DNA from: Druceiella hillmani
Taxonomy: Eukaryota; Arthropoda; Insecta; Lepidoptera; Hepialidae
Length of the DNA: 64,000 nucleotides
Direction of reading: 5' to 3'
Assembly: GCA_039881145.1 (NCBI GenBank)
Contig: JAYKKI010000062.1
Span: forward strand, 441,501 to 505,500
Within the stretch, counting starts at the first letter, position 1. Each line of letters begins with the position of its first letter. The translations under genes were made by a program, and so were the position numbers. Below the pieces are notes generated by a model, which saw only the letters and a program-made list of their open reading frames with translations, searched no databases and was not told where the DNA came from. Shown one piece after another: positions 39,797 through 52,390 of the stretch.

Positions 39797-40773
39797 ATGA
39801 TTGAAAAAACGATAAGAGCTAGTAAAATTATTGCGCTGCTTGAAGAAGGCTGTAGGCAATGTTATGTGTCTCATCAGTATAATGTGAGCCGTTTTATAGT
39901 CCAAAGGACCTGGCAACGAAACCAAGAAACAGACTTTGTTAATAGAAGATCCGGTTCTGGAAGAAAACGGTGCACTGAGCCACGGGACGATCGCATCATA
40001 GTCAGTCAAGCGCTACGAAATCATCATGTTACGTACGGGAATCTCAAACAGAATTTCGAGGACGTCAGAGGTACACGAGTAAGCCTATGGACAGTCAGAA
40101 GGAGACTTCAGGCCATTAATATACGTAGCTGTCGCCCAGCTCGGGGCTCTACATTCCTCCGTGAGCACCGAGATGCCAGATTGAACAAGACTGGAATAGT
40201 GTTTTATTCTCCGATGAAGCTCGTATATCGATTAGTGGTGAGGGTCGACATCGGCGAGTCTTACAAAGACCTGAAAAACGCTTCGCAGAAATGTGCTTTG
40301 AGGAAATCACCCTTTACGGTGGAGGCTTCGTAATGTCTTGGGCTGATATTAACTCAGATGCGCACCAAGTTATTTTTTTTGAAAATGGCACACTTAATGC
40401 GTAAATATATATAACAGAGGTTTTTTATTCCCCATACCCAACCCGCATTAACAGAAGTTGGAGGCGAGTCCATTTTTATGGACGACAATGCTCGCGCCCA
40501 CCGCTCTAGAGACGTTGAAGCGTATATGCAGGAGGCCGGAATTCGTCGGTTAGACTGGCCAGCTAGAAGTCCCGACCTCAATCCGATAGAATACATATGG
40601 AACAATCTCAAACGACGTGTCAGAGCCGTAAAACCAGCTCCAGAAAACATTCAGGCCCTTAAAATGTGATCGTCCCTGTATGGGAACGTATTCTTCAGGA
40701 AATGGTAAAAAACGTCATCAAAAGCATGCCTAGCAGATTAAGCGCATTGATTTTAGCTAGAAGAGGCTATTAA
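39797..40773 (+). pseudogene. Tc1/mariner-superfamily transposase (Tc1-like, DD34E), frameshifted
   Basis: A cut-and-paste transposase in pieces. The first frame (39797 to about 40190) starts MIEKTIRASKIIALLEEG and covers the paired-like DNA-binding region, with SGSGRKR and a second helix-turn-helix ending WTVRRRLQA. The protein then shifts frame: SVLFSDEARISISG holds the first catalytic Asp. A stop follows in LNA-stop and another shift leads to MDDNARAHRSRD (second Asp) and WPARSPDLNPIEYIW (Glu). I count 34 residues between the second Asp and the Glu, so the type is DD34E. A one-base loss near 40665 shifts the frame again, and the end reads SMPSRLSALILARRGY with a stop at 40771-40773. About 15-20 residues appear to be missing before the first Asp. 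I could not identify terminal inverted repeats with confidence. Minus-strand ORFs here are shadows. Confidence 0.85.
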
Positions 40774-42749
40774 AATTTAAAATTTTATGCTAAAATAAGA
40801 AAATATATTCAAAAATAAACTTTAGCCATTTTTAATATACTATTATGAAAACGCTTGTCTGTGGACTTTACATCGTTTTATTTATTTATTAACGTTTTTA
40901 ATGACTGAAGTCGGTAAAAACGATATCTCAATAATAAATAACAATATTCTCATCATAACGCCATATAAAATGCATCAAATAATAATAAAATAAGTCTGAT
41001 ATTGTTTATTCTTTTAAGTGCCGTTTTTTTGCAAAAAAGTTTGTATATATACACATACTTATATACATATGAGTTAGTAGATGAAATTCGTTTTATACCC
41101 ATAAAACTGCCAAAACTTGTGTAACAAAAGACTTATGTTCTGAGCATAATCGTAAGTAAGGAAGATGTAACGAGGCGCTATATCAAAGCAGCGCCACGAG
41201 GAAAACCTATTTCACGCAGTCAAACAGAAATCGTAAAATTCGAGCCATAAAAATGTTTAATAAACAAGTGAAAAATTACATTTATGCAGGAAAAATGAAG
41301 GTCGCAAAATTCATTACGCTTAAGAAACTTCGATGATGAATAGATTGCTATCAATCTCTCCCGGGAAATGAATATTTTCTCTCAAATAAATTATTGGTTG
41401 TTTGGATTTACAGCTTGGATAAATGACCTATTACTTTTAATACAGAGAAAGTAATTTTTAACCTTCAAAACATATATTTAATGAAGTAACACAATTCGCT
41501 GTAACAAATAATAAATATTTTATGAGAAGTGGCAATAGTTATTTATGAAAGTCTGAAAATCCAAATGTACATCGAACGATCCGTGTTACACAAAATAATG
41601 TCAATAAAACATTATTTTTCATTATAAAAATACATTGGCCAGTATATATATCACAAGTGACTACATGTCTTTAATATATACAAAAATATATTAATAATTC
41701 ATCTTACTTATAATATTGTTTTATGCCCATATCTACATATGTTATTATAATGCTTGTACTAATATGCCTTATATTGCCAGACAATTTTCTCCAATAACTA
41801 TCGACCAATATTTTTGTTAAATAAGCTGCAGAAAATAAAAAAAAAGAATTAAATTTATTGGAAATAAATTTGGAATAAAGGTTTAATTCTTTTGGTTACG
41901 GACGAATTTAAAATTTAAATTAAGCTTTTAATAACGGAATCCAATGTTAATTAATTAATCAATATGGAAATGACGTCGTTAATTTTACTTCCTTTCATTT
42001 ATGAGATTTCTTATTATCTAATCAATTTTCAATAAAAGAACTTTTATTTTGTTTAAAACAATTTCTCTACTTCTTCAATATATTATTGCTTTCTGCATAT
42101 TCTTCCAATTTCTTGAAAAATTAAAATTAAAAATGAATGTATTAAATGTCAATAAGCAAAATCTATTAACTATTGAAAACTTTTTAATTTATTGTGATAT
42201 AGAATAGAAATTATAAAATGATAAAGGTTCAGGCTAAGGATAAAAAGTGAAAAAAAAGGAAACTTAAAAAAATATAAATAGTAAAAAAAGTTGAAATTAC
42301 GGGTGTGTGATATGAGGATCGATATAATGAATTTATAAAGATTCAGTATAAACTTAAGAAAAGTAAAAGCAGAAAGTACTAATGTGTAACATGACAACCA
42401 ATATTCAGAATTTGTAAAGTTAGAATAAATAATTCTGCTAAAGCTATTTGCAACATCATTTTATTTCATTTTATAAAACCTGGGAATTAATATCTCACTC
42501 GACGGATTACGCGAATAAATTGTTCGCTTCTTCGTTACCTGTGGAGGTACACTCAAGAAAAATAACGTATGCATGTTAGCTAAGCTATTAATAAGAAGAG
42601 GACACTAATAACATTTTATGCAAATAAGTCCAAAATTGTAAAACTGACAAGTTTATGAACGGACGGAACGTGACAAAATTGCAAGTGTTCTTTTCTTACT
42701 AAGCATCTTTGATAACGTCAAATTTATATTTACAATGCTTTTGAAGACT

Positions 42750-42860
42750 TTGCTAATAGCCCACCTGAAGATGTTGTATTACAACGAAACCTAGGTTGTG
42801 GTAAAATACCTAAAGAAAATAGGTATAATACTGCCTCACCTAGTTTCATTTACTTGTGTA
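42750..42860 (+). mobile_element. Single-arm copy of the hammerhead-like fold-back family
   Basis: Plus-strand sequence GCCCAC-CTGAAGA-T-GTTGTATTACAAC-GAAAC-CTAG-GTT-GTGG (42760-42802) keeps every element of the hammerhead-like core. The base at the predicted cleavage position is T (42798) rather than the C seen in the palindromic copy. The downstream part, GGTATAATACTGCCTCACCTAGTTTCATTTA, is a decayed version of the family's outer arm. No second arm is present. Confidence 0.6.
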
Positions 42861-43351
42861 GAATACTCGTATATTACTTAATCCAATGCTATTTATATAT
42901 TCAAACATTGTCTTTTAGCCATTTACAAAATTTATATCAAATATAATAAATTTAAAAAGTACAGTACTTCGGTTTTTCTTCAGTGTAAAGTAAAATAGAA
43001 TTTAACAGAAACAAATAATTGAATTAACTTAAAAAATTTTACCAATATCATTTTGTTCAGCATAGGCATAATGGTAATATGAAACAAGTAATCACTGTTT
43101 TTTTTTAAACATTGATTAAACATATTACACGTAACAGTGTAGCATCTATGCTGGTACATATTTTGTCAAAAGCTCCATTGAATTCAGTATCCGCTTACAG
43201 TATCATAAAGTTTATTTATTAAAAGTGACATCAATAAAGTCAAACAAATCAGCCATTAATTTCATGAATACCAGTTTAAAATGTTTCGTCATTACGTTCT
43301 ATCATAGTACACACCATTATGTATGACAATATTTAAAGCGCAAGTTTGGAT

Positions 43352-43395
43352 ACTTTCAGAATCAATAATTTTATAAATTATTTGATTCTGAAAGT
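43352..43395. repeat. Palindrome, about 20-bp stem
   Basis: ACTTTCAGAATCAATAATTT and AAATTATTTGATTCTGAAAGT are reverse complements with one bulged base and a loop of about three bases. It could be a fold-back remnant or a cruciform-forming site. No other copy was noticed. Confidence 0.7.
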
Positions 43396-43752
43396 TTTTC
43401 AGCCTCATACAAGATCACTTTTTAATGAAAGAAAAAAATCAAAGACGTTTTTCTACCGTAATCGAATAATAATGTACATTCTCATTTCTCGAAAGCTTTG
43501 GCCAGAGCGAGCTGCGATCTACGGCAATCAATATTGTTTTTGAATGTCAACGAAGTTTGATTATTATTTTACAAAGCTGAGGAAAAATCCACAAGTTATA
43601 GTTTTATTTTTTACTATTTTGCAATCCTAAATCAAATTGATTTTATTCGATTCTATCAAATTTATTTATACAATGACCTAAGAAACACAGTGTAATAATA
43701 TTTACTAAGTTTGAAAATAATTCGTCAGTATCTGTAACCGCTATCGTCCGAA

Positions 43753-43753
43753 A

Positions 43754-43803
<50 letters not shown>
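43753..43803. repeat. (AT)n microsatellite
   Basis: A TA array, nearly pure. Confidence 0.95.
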
Positions 43804-43806
<3 letters not shown>

Positions 43807-44374
43807 TTGTCAGGCCCCATTTTGTCAGTTTCTATTATATATGGCCGGGAGATATATGGTGGAGTTTCTTATTTCGTAGTGGCCTCAATAGCATCACATA
43901 TTTAGAGGAAATTCGCCAATTACAAGATGAAAACGAGTGTTTTTTTACGCGGCGTTGATTTCTTCTAAAGAGTAATAGATGGAGTAATGTTGATGGATAA
44001 ATTTTCTTTCTTAATTATAATCCTTGCATCTTGCACTTTTTAAATTGGTAGATATATAATTAAATTATATTTAACAATAGATATTTTGCTTTGCTTTCAA
44101 ATGAATATAAAAAAATTGTAATTGGTATTTCACTTACTCCGTTATAAATCATGATCAAATTGCCTTAAACAGCAATTTTTTTTTAATTAGTGAAATAGTT
44201 GAGGCATTATATAACTATAGGTTATTTGATTAGGCGTTATGTAAATGTGTTTGGGAATTCATCATATTCGTCAGTTTTTAAAAAATTTTCAAAACGTTAT
44301 GATTTAAGTTGCAAATTAATTAATCTTTTGAATAACTGATATAGTAATTAATTAATTTCTACCAACACAAGCCT

Positions 44375-44414
44375 GTCCTAAATGTTTATATTAAGAGATA
44401 TAAATATTTAGGAC
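44375..44414. repeat. Hairpin, 17-bp stem with one mismatch
   Basis: GTCCTAAATGTTTATAT is followed by a short loop (TAAGAG) and ATATAAATATTTAGGAC. This is too short for a typical animal pri-miRNA and has no visible partner copy. Confidence 0.6.
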
Positions 44415-47400
44415 ATGAGAGAGAAATCATACAGATGTTATTTCGAAGCAAAATTTCTTTGTTTTCTTCCTATCATGACTGATATTTCTTGTCTTTTCTT
44501 AAATATTTCAATAAAATATTGTTCTCCTGAAATTAAAACCGGTAAGTAAATTTATTTATTAGATTTTAACCGTGACGACTTATTAATAAGCGAAACGAGA
44601 AACTAATGACAAAAAATTGTGAAAAGGTCCATTATTTCTTCGAAACCAAACCTTGAAGATGAATCATTAAAGATTTGACCAATATTAAGCCACTACAAGT
44701 ATTACACTTATATATTATTACGTTGTTAAATTAGTAATATGTAATTTAAGTGCAAAACATTAGTTTTTTTCCTATCGCGTTTCTATTTTAACGTTAACAT
44801 AAGGGTTAAGCGTCCTGTCGTGCATACGTACCAATTGAGGTTTCAGCATCATCAAAGGGTGGAATACTGAGCAACATGAGTTATACTTCACAGCTAAAAA
44901 TATTGTACCGGTAATTATATAAACGTATAATAAATTATTTTGGGTTTTTATAAAGTTATATTTTTCAACGAGGTTTTATATATAATAATGACGTAGTAAT
45001 GGTGTAGGTAATTATGAGCCATAAAATAGGATTTCATCTTTAAAAATAATTATTTTTCAGTAAGAATAGCTCAAATAATAAAGAGTTTTAGATTTGTTCT
45101 GCCCGTATATCAGCTCGTGCAATTACTTCTTTTTATGAAATCCTTAATGTTGGTTGTGAAATCCTTAACGAAGGGAAGCAAGCCACTTTTGTCCTACTTT
45201 AATTTTTATTTTGTTAAGAGCTTTGGTGAGTGGTTAGATCGATTAAAATTTCTAATTGTATTGTTATACAATTTTGTTTTGCAATCAACTCTTTTTAAAT
45301 TGATTTGATCTATTCTTTGAAGTTGATTTAATATTTAGTTGTTGGTAAACATTTTGCAATTTTGTCTTGTGTATATTTTAGTTTCACTTAGGGTTTTAAG
45401 TTCAATCTGCTTTTTATAAATGTGCTATATCAGAATGAGAGAAAGCATTGATAAAAAACTGAATAAACTTGTATTGGATAGTATCAAACAATATATTGGA
45501 TAGTACAAACCGAATTATTAAATTATATTTATATGCACGTAAAAAAAAGTTTTTGTTTACTAAAATCTGTTTTGATTTACTTTCTTAATAAATGTTAATT
45601 GCGTCATTAAAGAATATTGTATCATAATAACATCTGAATTCTAGTTTTTGTCGTCAAACTACTATTTAACTACTATTAATTATTGGATATTCCTACTAAT
45701 GTTTTCATATCGATATATGTTTTACGTTGCCTCAAAAAAGTCAGTATAGAAGCAGAGTGCTTTAGTCGTATTTTGGAAAAAATAATTTTTGTATTTATTT
45801 TTACTGCGTCAGGTGTATGAAGTCTGTTCAGATATTGCTTGTCTTACAATAGATAAATTGTTTTCGGGTAAGCCCGACTTGTCAAAATATTATTTAGTTA
45901 ACCAAAAGGTTTTTTATATTTGATTTGTGATTCTTTATTAAATAAATGCAATGCTTCTACAGAATCTGCAATTCCGCTAGCAGCTATTTAAAGATAAGTT
46001 AGTTCTATGTTTTATTTTTATATTAAAAGAACGGAAATAACACAATTTTAATATGCAAAGTCACTACGTCGCTGAAGTTTGCTTCGCTTTTCAGTGTTAC
46101 CAATATCTATAAATTAAAAGTAGCTCTTGTTAAAAATGTCATTACGATGTTTGTGTCGAATGACATATGGAATATAAATAAAATAAATAATTTCTTCCCG
46201 TGCCATATAACAATTTAACTCAAGAAATTTAAAAAAATCTTATTTATTTATACCCGTAAATTAAAATTCATTCTGTCTTGTATCGACGTTAAGAGAGGTG
46301 ACAGAAAATAGAGACCGAAAAAAGTCCAAAAGAAACACTCCCTTTTTCTATCCTATCTCTACGAAAAAGATACTCTTTTTATTCCGTTCTATGTCCACAA
46401 TAATACAAATGGCGCAAAATCGAGGCCCACAGAAGTTCGAAGAAGACATTTTCTATAAAACTTCTTTAAACAGAAAGACGAAACAAAGTATAGACTGTGA
46501 CTCGTTTTCTCTATATACAGAAATAACATACTATCCATAAAGGAAATTGAGTTGCACAAACAATTCTATAAAATACTAAAAAATTATAATTTTGAAAACT
46601 AAAAGAATGAATATAAATGTCAGTCAAAAATTAAAAATATTTATATGTGTAATTACTATTGAAACTATCCCTTCAAAGTGATTGTGCGTTTCGTTTGATT
46701 TTTAGTAAATTTTTTAACTCCTTTTTTACAATTGTGGACGTATTAAAAATATACGAGTCTTTATTAAAACACCTTTCTGGGGTTACTGATTGCAATTTAT
46801 TTCTTATTCATGTCGAATTAGCAGTCGTCGAGTTGTTTTATTTTTATATTCAAAGAAATACTGGTATTTTTTAAAATTATGTTCTATTTACGTCACCTTG
46901 GCCCATTTTCATCGGGTTGTTTTGCGTTTATTGCCAACAGACAAGAAAATTAATATCCGTCATGTAGAAATCAGACCAGTGCAAAACTAAAGTTTTAATT
47001 TATATAACGAGATTAAATCAAGGAGAAATATAATGTTTAAAAATAATATTAATAAGAAAAGAATTGCCTTCTCACTCTTTATAAAATGCATGTACACCAC
47101 CTATATGATAAGAGAAAGTATAAAATAATATTTTAAACCATTTACTTTGAATATTTTTGCAAATAAATATAATTATAAATTACAGCTTTTGACAAATGGA
47201 AAATGTGAAGTACGTCTGCATTGGATAATGTTTGTAATGAAGTAATTAAGCTGTATATAAATATTGTTAGTTGATATCACGTGGTGGTTTTTATTTAAGT
47301 TTCTGTTTTAATGAATTCACTAGATTTACGGGATGGTCATTAAAACTATAAGAAAATCAAGCTCCTAAGTCAACACAATCAAGAAAACACCCTAAAAATA

Positions 47401-47699
47401 CGACCATTTATCCCGCATATTTTAACACTCCCAAATGAATTAAAATTTATGGAGTACTTCTAGTGGATCTAAACTTTTGAAATTGACTAAAAAGTAAAAG
47501 AAAAAAACCGAAAATCGTAAATTTGTAGATGTTTTGCAAGAAAAAATATTTTAACATGCGCCTGTAAAAGATACTATAGGCAATTTGCTCAAAAAATTAA
47601 ATTTTTTAAATAGATGAATAGGAATATTATGTCTCAATATGTACAGAATCCTCATAGTGCCAGTTTTACTCGTACTTATCAAGTTTTTATAATTTTGGT

Positions 47700-47986
47700 C
47701 TCTTGATTGCTTTAATGAACTCATTCTTACATAAATTTACTTCATAGAATTGTTCATGATGTAAGCAACATCATTCCATCCCGCATCGGTCCTCAATATA
47801 TAAAAAGTAGGTCTTCACGACATCCCAAAACGGTGAAAAGCTTGCACCGTGAATGGTAATGTTTTGTTCGTTTATTAAAGATGACATTGTGTGTTCGATA
47901 TTAAGAAAAGTATGATCCTCCATATTAATTGGGCGGTTTGCGGCTAAAGCTTTCAAACTCCTATCAAGGCAAAATTTATTGGACAT
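47700..47986 (-). pseudogene. Possible degraded coding fragment (copy 2)
   Basis: A 71-codon minus-strand frame begins MSNKFCLDRSLKALAANR and includes INMEDHTFLNIEHTMSSL. Another frame just beyond it reads LRTDAGWNDVAYIMNNSMK and stops. The paralogue at 4444-4700 is similar but has more stops. Family unknown. It may be an old transposon ORF or a chance frame, and the frameshift between the two parts argues against present function. Confidence 0.3.
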
Positions 47987-49350
47987 TGTAGTCTTGGGTA
48001 TGGTTAACGTTATAGTAGCGACGATAAGATAGACCTAGCAAATTTATACCTGCATGGGAACGAGAAAACGAAAATCACGTACAGCAAAAATGAATTTTTC
48101 AGTACGTGCAAAAAGATCTCTCAAAATCCGAGCACTAAATGATAATTCGCCATTAACGCAAATAAATTACGTTCAACACATATAATTAATAAATAGAAAA
48201 ATAAAATAAATGTCTATCCCATAAATTAAAACAGGATCGAAAGCTTTATTCTCACATCTCGTTGGGTCGAACTTTTAGTTGAAAAGTGTTTTAAAACTAA
48301 ATGAAGTTTCTATTTAGCATTCGTAATTTTCAAGCTTCATTTGCAAAGTATCAAACTCAAAACTGACATAAAATCGGTTGCACTCCCATTTCATTTTTAA
48401 CTACGGGTTTGAAAACTTTACAAATATTGGCTTTTAATTTGAAACTTGAAATAAAATGATTTACGTTAGGTTAACGAAATAATTACTGAAGAAGATATAA
48501 TTAAATACTAAACATTAAAGTGTATATGCACTTTTTAAATTTTTATTTACTATTTATTTAACGCAAAATATGCCCGACATGAATACTTTTGAATACAAAT
48601 GAACTGCCACGTGCCATATTTACGATACTCAAAACGACTGGACAGAAACTCGAATGCGAATTTAACTAATTACAAACATTTTTATTTTAGATGCAATATC
48701 AAAGCGTTCCAAACAATACAACAGCCGAAAGCAAATTACTTTTTAAAATTGTTTTCCTGAAGAAAAGTTGCAGAAATGAAAGGTCACCTTGAGACGCGAC
48801 TGGTGGCAATGCTGTGATACCTACCTGTTAAAACTCTGCTTGACTTTAAATTCATTTATTTACTAAAACGTAGCTCAAAAAGCGACACTCAAAATTTGAT
48901 AAAAGCACAAAGTTTAATTTTTTTTCACAAAAATGAAAAGCGGATTCAGTATTAAATATTTGGCTGATATTATTTTCAAGGTGTCCCCTTATTTTTGTGT
49001 TATAAAAATTTATGATAATTTTGAGAGATAAGTTAATTTTTCCCTTAATATTAAAGTGTTATTTTAATAAATGTGTAGCAAGATGGGCCTACAAACACTT
49101 TTTCATTACGCGTCAAAATGAAAAGTGTGTCAGTATAATTTTTTATTTAAATGACTGACCGTGATGAAAATGTCTTATCTATAATTACGGACTTCGGTTT
49201 TTTTATGTCACCTAAATATTATAACTTATGTTTATTGCACATAGTGATATTTAAATATAACCTTCACCGAGACCCTTATATTATGAACGACCCCACGTGT
49301 CTCCACGAAAATAGTCAAAAAAATAATTAAAATGGTGAAACATAGTTCTG

Positions 49351-49740
49351 TTAAGCTGTGTCTTTCATACGGACACATGTAATGTTGCTGCAAGTTTTTG
49401 ATCTCATCTTTAGTGGGCGATTGGTATTTTGTACGTTAATTTCTTCCATTACCTTGTTTTTTATTAAACTGCTTTGTAGATCTAATAATTTCTTTTTATT
49501 TAAAGAAATGCTTTTAGAAAGAACGGTGTCATAAAATGATAAACCACAATTCACATTTTCATCGAGAACTGCGAAGAAGAATCTCAAGACTTTTAGTGGC
49601 CGCTTTGTTAGCTTCGTCTAAAAAAGGATCCATAGCTTTAGACTCAGAAGGATCAAGAGATTTTGGCCGCAAATAGAAATATAGTTATATCAAAATCCAA
49701 ATGAACATATGTATGGAGTATTCTAATAAGAAATGGTCCG
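49351..49740 (-). pseudogene. Coding-like fragment, partly missing in copy 1
   Basis: The minus-strand frame 49351-49587 includes LDENVNCGLSFYDTVLSKS and LSKSISLNKKKLLDLQSSL. In another frame upstream (about 49590-49680) one reads DPSESKAMDPFLDEANKAA. Together they look like one ORF with a frameshift near 49585. Copy 1 lacks about 180 bp of this (junction near 6218, GTGTCAT/ATGTATGG), consistent with a deletion there. I do not recognise the family. Low-complexity bias cannot explain the second segment, but there is no firm proof of coding. Confidence 0.3.
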
Positions 49741-52154
49741 GAAGAAAAGATCTGGAATTTATAAAAATTTAATAGCCATAAACATAGCGCTCATATTAAA
49801 ATTTGGTTTTCTGTTTTGGGGTATCTAAGTGTGATTTTGACATCTTTTATTAAAAATAAAATTAAGTAGTGATAATAAAATAAATTTTTGGAAGAATTAT
49901 ATTCAACACCCAGTTTTATATTATTTGGTGTTTTTTTTATTCCAAGAATTTTATGCACATAAAGCAAATAGTAATAATATAATTAATACGTCTCATCCAT
50001 AAAATCTGTATTTGGATCTAAAGGATCCAACGTATAATTTCATTATATTTATTAGCTGTCGCTGGGAAGAGAGAGAACTTTAAATAAGAAAGCGGTGGTA
50101 CCAACAATTACACGTATGAGCTCCAAAATTCACAGAGAAAAAGAAACAACGAGAACATATTCTGAAATGATAATGTTATACATTAACTTAGATAAAGTTG
50201 TATGATGACTTGTACATGCAAAACTTAGTTGCCTGTATCGCTTCAATTTATTTTCATATAAGTTGACTTAACTCCTTTTATACTAATGCACTCATTAAAT
50301 TCCGGTATCTTATTTCTCTCAGGTTTCTGATATACCCGGATAAAAAGTTAGTGTACCTCTCATTCCTATGCAAACATAACACATGTTCTATGATTTGCAT
50401 CTTGCAAAGGAGACACTATATCAAATAAAAATTTCGAAAATTGCCTTGGTATTTAGAGCCTCTAAGCCTGTAAGGAAAAGTTACCCGAAATATCAATATT
50501 GTTTGTTTGCATAAGTGAAGGCTTTTATAAACTTTAATGAACCCAGATAACGCCATGTCATGTGGTGTATGGTATCAATCAACATTTCTTCTCAAAGAAA
50601 TTTTATGTTAAAATTTGATTATAAGAGAATATATTCACCAAGGAATTATAAACGTGAACGAACGCCTCATCTTGTTCCAAGTAGAAGAGTTCGATAGAAT
50701 TTTTTTTTCTAAATTCACTTAACACAAATTGATGTTTCAGAGGGTTATTTAATTATTTTACTACTACCAACAAATCATAACTATAGATCAGGTAAGATAA
50801 AATTGTTCTGCAATAAGGAATAGTTGGGAGAAATTGTTTCCACATTATACAAACCGAGCGGAGGGGCTTGAAGAAATAAAGGAAGCAAAGTTGATGCAAC
50901 GAAGGAAAAACTTATCGAAAGGTAAAGTTAATCTGGAACAAAATTAGGTTGAAATTCGTTCGATTTATTCAACACTTAGCGAAAAACGAATAACAAAGTA
51001 ATTAATTAAAAACAGTTTTATGGATATCCCATCAGATATTGAACTATGTTAAATAGCTTTAAGGAATATCGCATTTTAATGTGAAGTCAAATTTTTTTTA
51101 TTTAAGTTTGATATTGCAGTATTAGCCAATTAATAATATAATCAAGGGTTATCATATATTTAAAGTAATGAATGATCAAGTTTCTAATGGCAGACAGTCA
51201 TTAACAGGACATCACGTTATACACAAAGGAGAAATGATCAAAATCTTAAGAAATTAGAAGCGTTTATTTATATCTTCAAAATTAAATGCTGTGAAATTGT
51301 TTTTACTAAATTTCGAGTTTAATTTAATATATTATAATCAAGTTTGCACTACATCAGGAATAGGTCATGAAAGTAACGAGAAATAAAGAACGAAATCATT
51401 AATTAAACAGTAAAGCTCTAAAATAAGTTTACACATTTTTACGTCATATTATATTTCAATTAATTTTTTTATCTCATGCCATAAATTAATAATGTCATCT
51501 GTAATCCCAAGGCGTAAAAATGAAGAAGTGGAAAAAATTCTGGTTGGGGATTTTTCAACAAAGATCTTAATTTTATGAAACGTCAGAATGGAAATATTAA
51601 GAATATTTAGACACACAAATCGTCTATTTCCCTCCTGAGAAGTAAAAGCCCTTAAATAAGTTCTAAAGTAAATGTTTTTCAGTAAGTACAGAATTTTGAA
51701 AATAGTCACACCCGCTTAATAAGAAATCGACAGTTTCTATCGTAATAATGCAGACCAAATATTTGGTGTTTTTTTATGATTTGTTTTAATTGGGAAAAAA
51801 ACTAATCGCTACCTTACTTCTGTTCTACAAGCCAGTTTTGTAACTTAATAGTATTAGTATTTCAATTTAAAATACATTTTTCCCCAAGTAAAAGACACAG
51901 TAGTAATAACGCAAGTTTATGAAGAAATTCATCTCATAAAGGTCTCCTCATTTTTTTTCACTCGCCTTTATTTTCACTTTCATTTAGAGCTTTAGGTGCC
52001 TCAATTCTGATACAATAGAGCTAAAATAAATAAGTATCATGTTCAGTACCGATGCAATCTAGTTCCAATTGATTTATTGTTTTAAATTACACGACGAATT
52101 TTACAACTTTTCATCTACTTAATTAATGTTTGAACGGAGCATACATATTTTAGG

Positions 52155-52390
52155 TTGATAACTTACTATATCTCGAAATTTATTGGATTGCATGTATATT
52201 GAATTAACCGTGATAGAAGTCAATTGATTAATTAATTTAATTTAATTGCAGTCCTTACATCCAGCTAGAGTGAGTATTTTAAAGAGGAATCTGTCACCTG
52301 TACAAATAGCATCTCCATCGGGATAGGTATAAATGGATATACCACTTTAAAATATATATTTTAATATAAAAAATTTTTTTTATTTCTAAT
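52155..52390. other. Copy-2-only insertion with an exon-like GC-richer core
   Basis: About 210 bp absent from the matching place in copy 1 (near 8760). The core 52250-52330 is GC-richer. On the plus strand it is bounded by TTAATTGCAG and GATAGGTATA, and it also contains AGAGTGAGTAT, a strong donor-like motif. On the minus strand it is open as YPDGDAICTGDRFLFKIL and then TLAGCKDCN-stop. It could be an exon, a SINE or a retroposed fragment. Nothing is recognised. Confidence 0.25.

Larger units (their letters stand above)
34560..41685. other. Copy-2-only segment II
   Basis: About 7.1 kb with no counterpart in copy 1, where the two flanking blocks are separated by only about 90 bp. It holds a GC-rich island (34620-34960), a non-LTR retrotransposon tail (35571-35828), an (AT)n microsatellite and a dead Tc1-like transposase (39797-40773). 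The rest (about 35840-39400 and 40775-41685) shows nothing that I can assign. Confidence 0.6.
42190..47638. other. Copy-2-only segment III
   Basis: About 5.4 kb absent from copy 1, where about 110 bp separate the flanking blocks. It contains a single-arm hammerhead-like element (42750-42860), two hairpins (43352-43395 and 44375-44414) and an (AT)n array. Open frames at 43346, 45117, 46298, 46659 and 46790 show no motif I can recognise. Confidence 0.6.

Noticed and set aside
40354..40650. 98-codon minus-strand ORF
   Set aside because: Antisense shadow of the Tc1-like transposase, as is the ORF at 39773-40009.
44375..44414. Hairpin as a microRNA precursor
   Set aside because: The stem-loop is only 40 nt with a 17-bp stem, shorter than normal animal precursors, and there is no second line of evidence.
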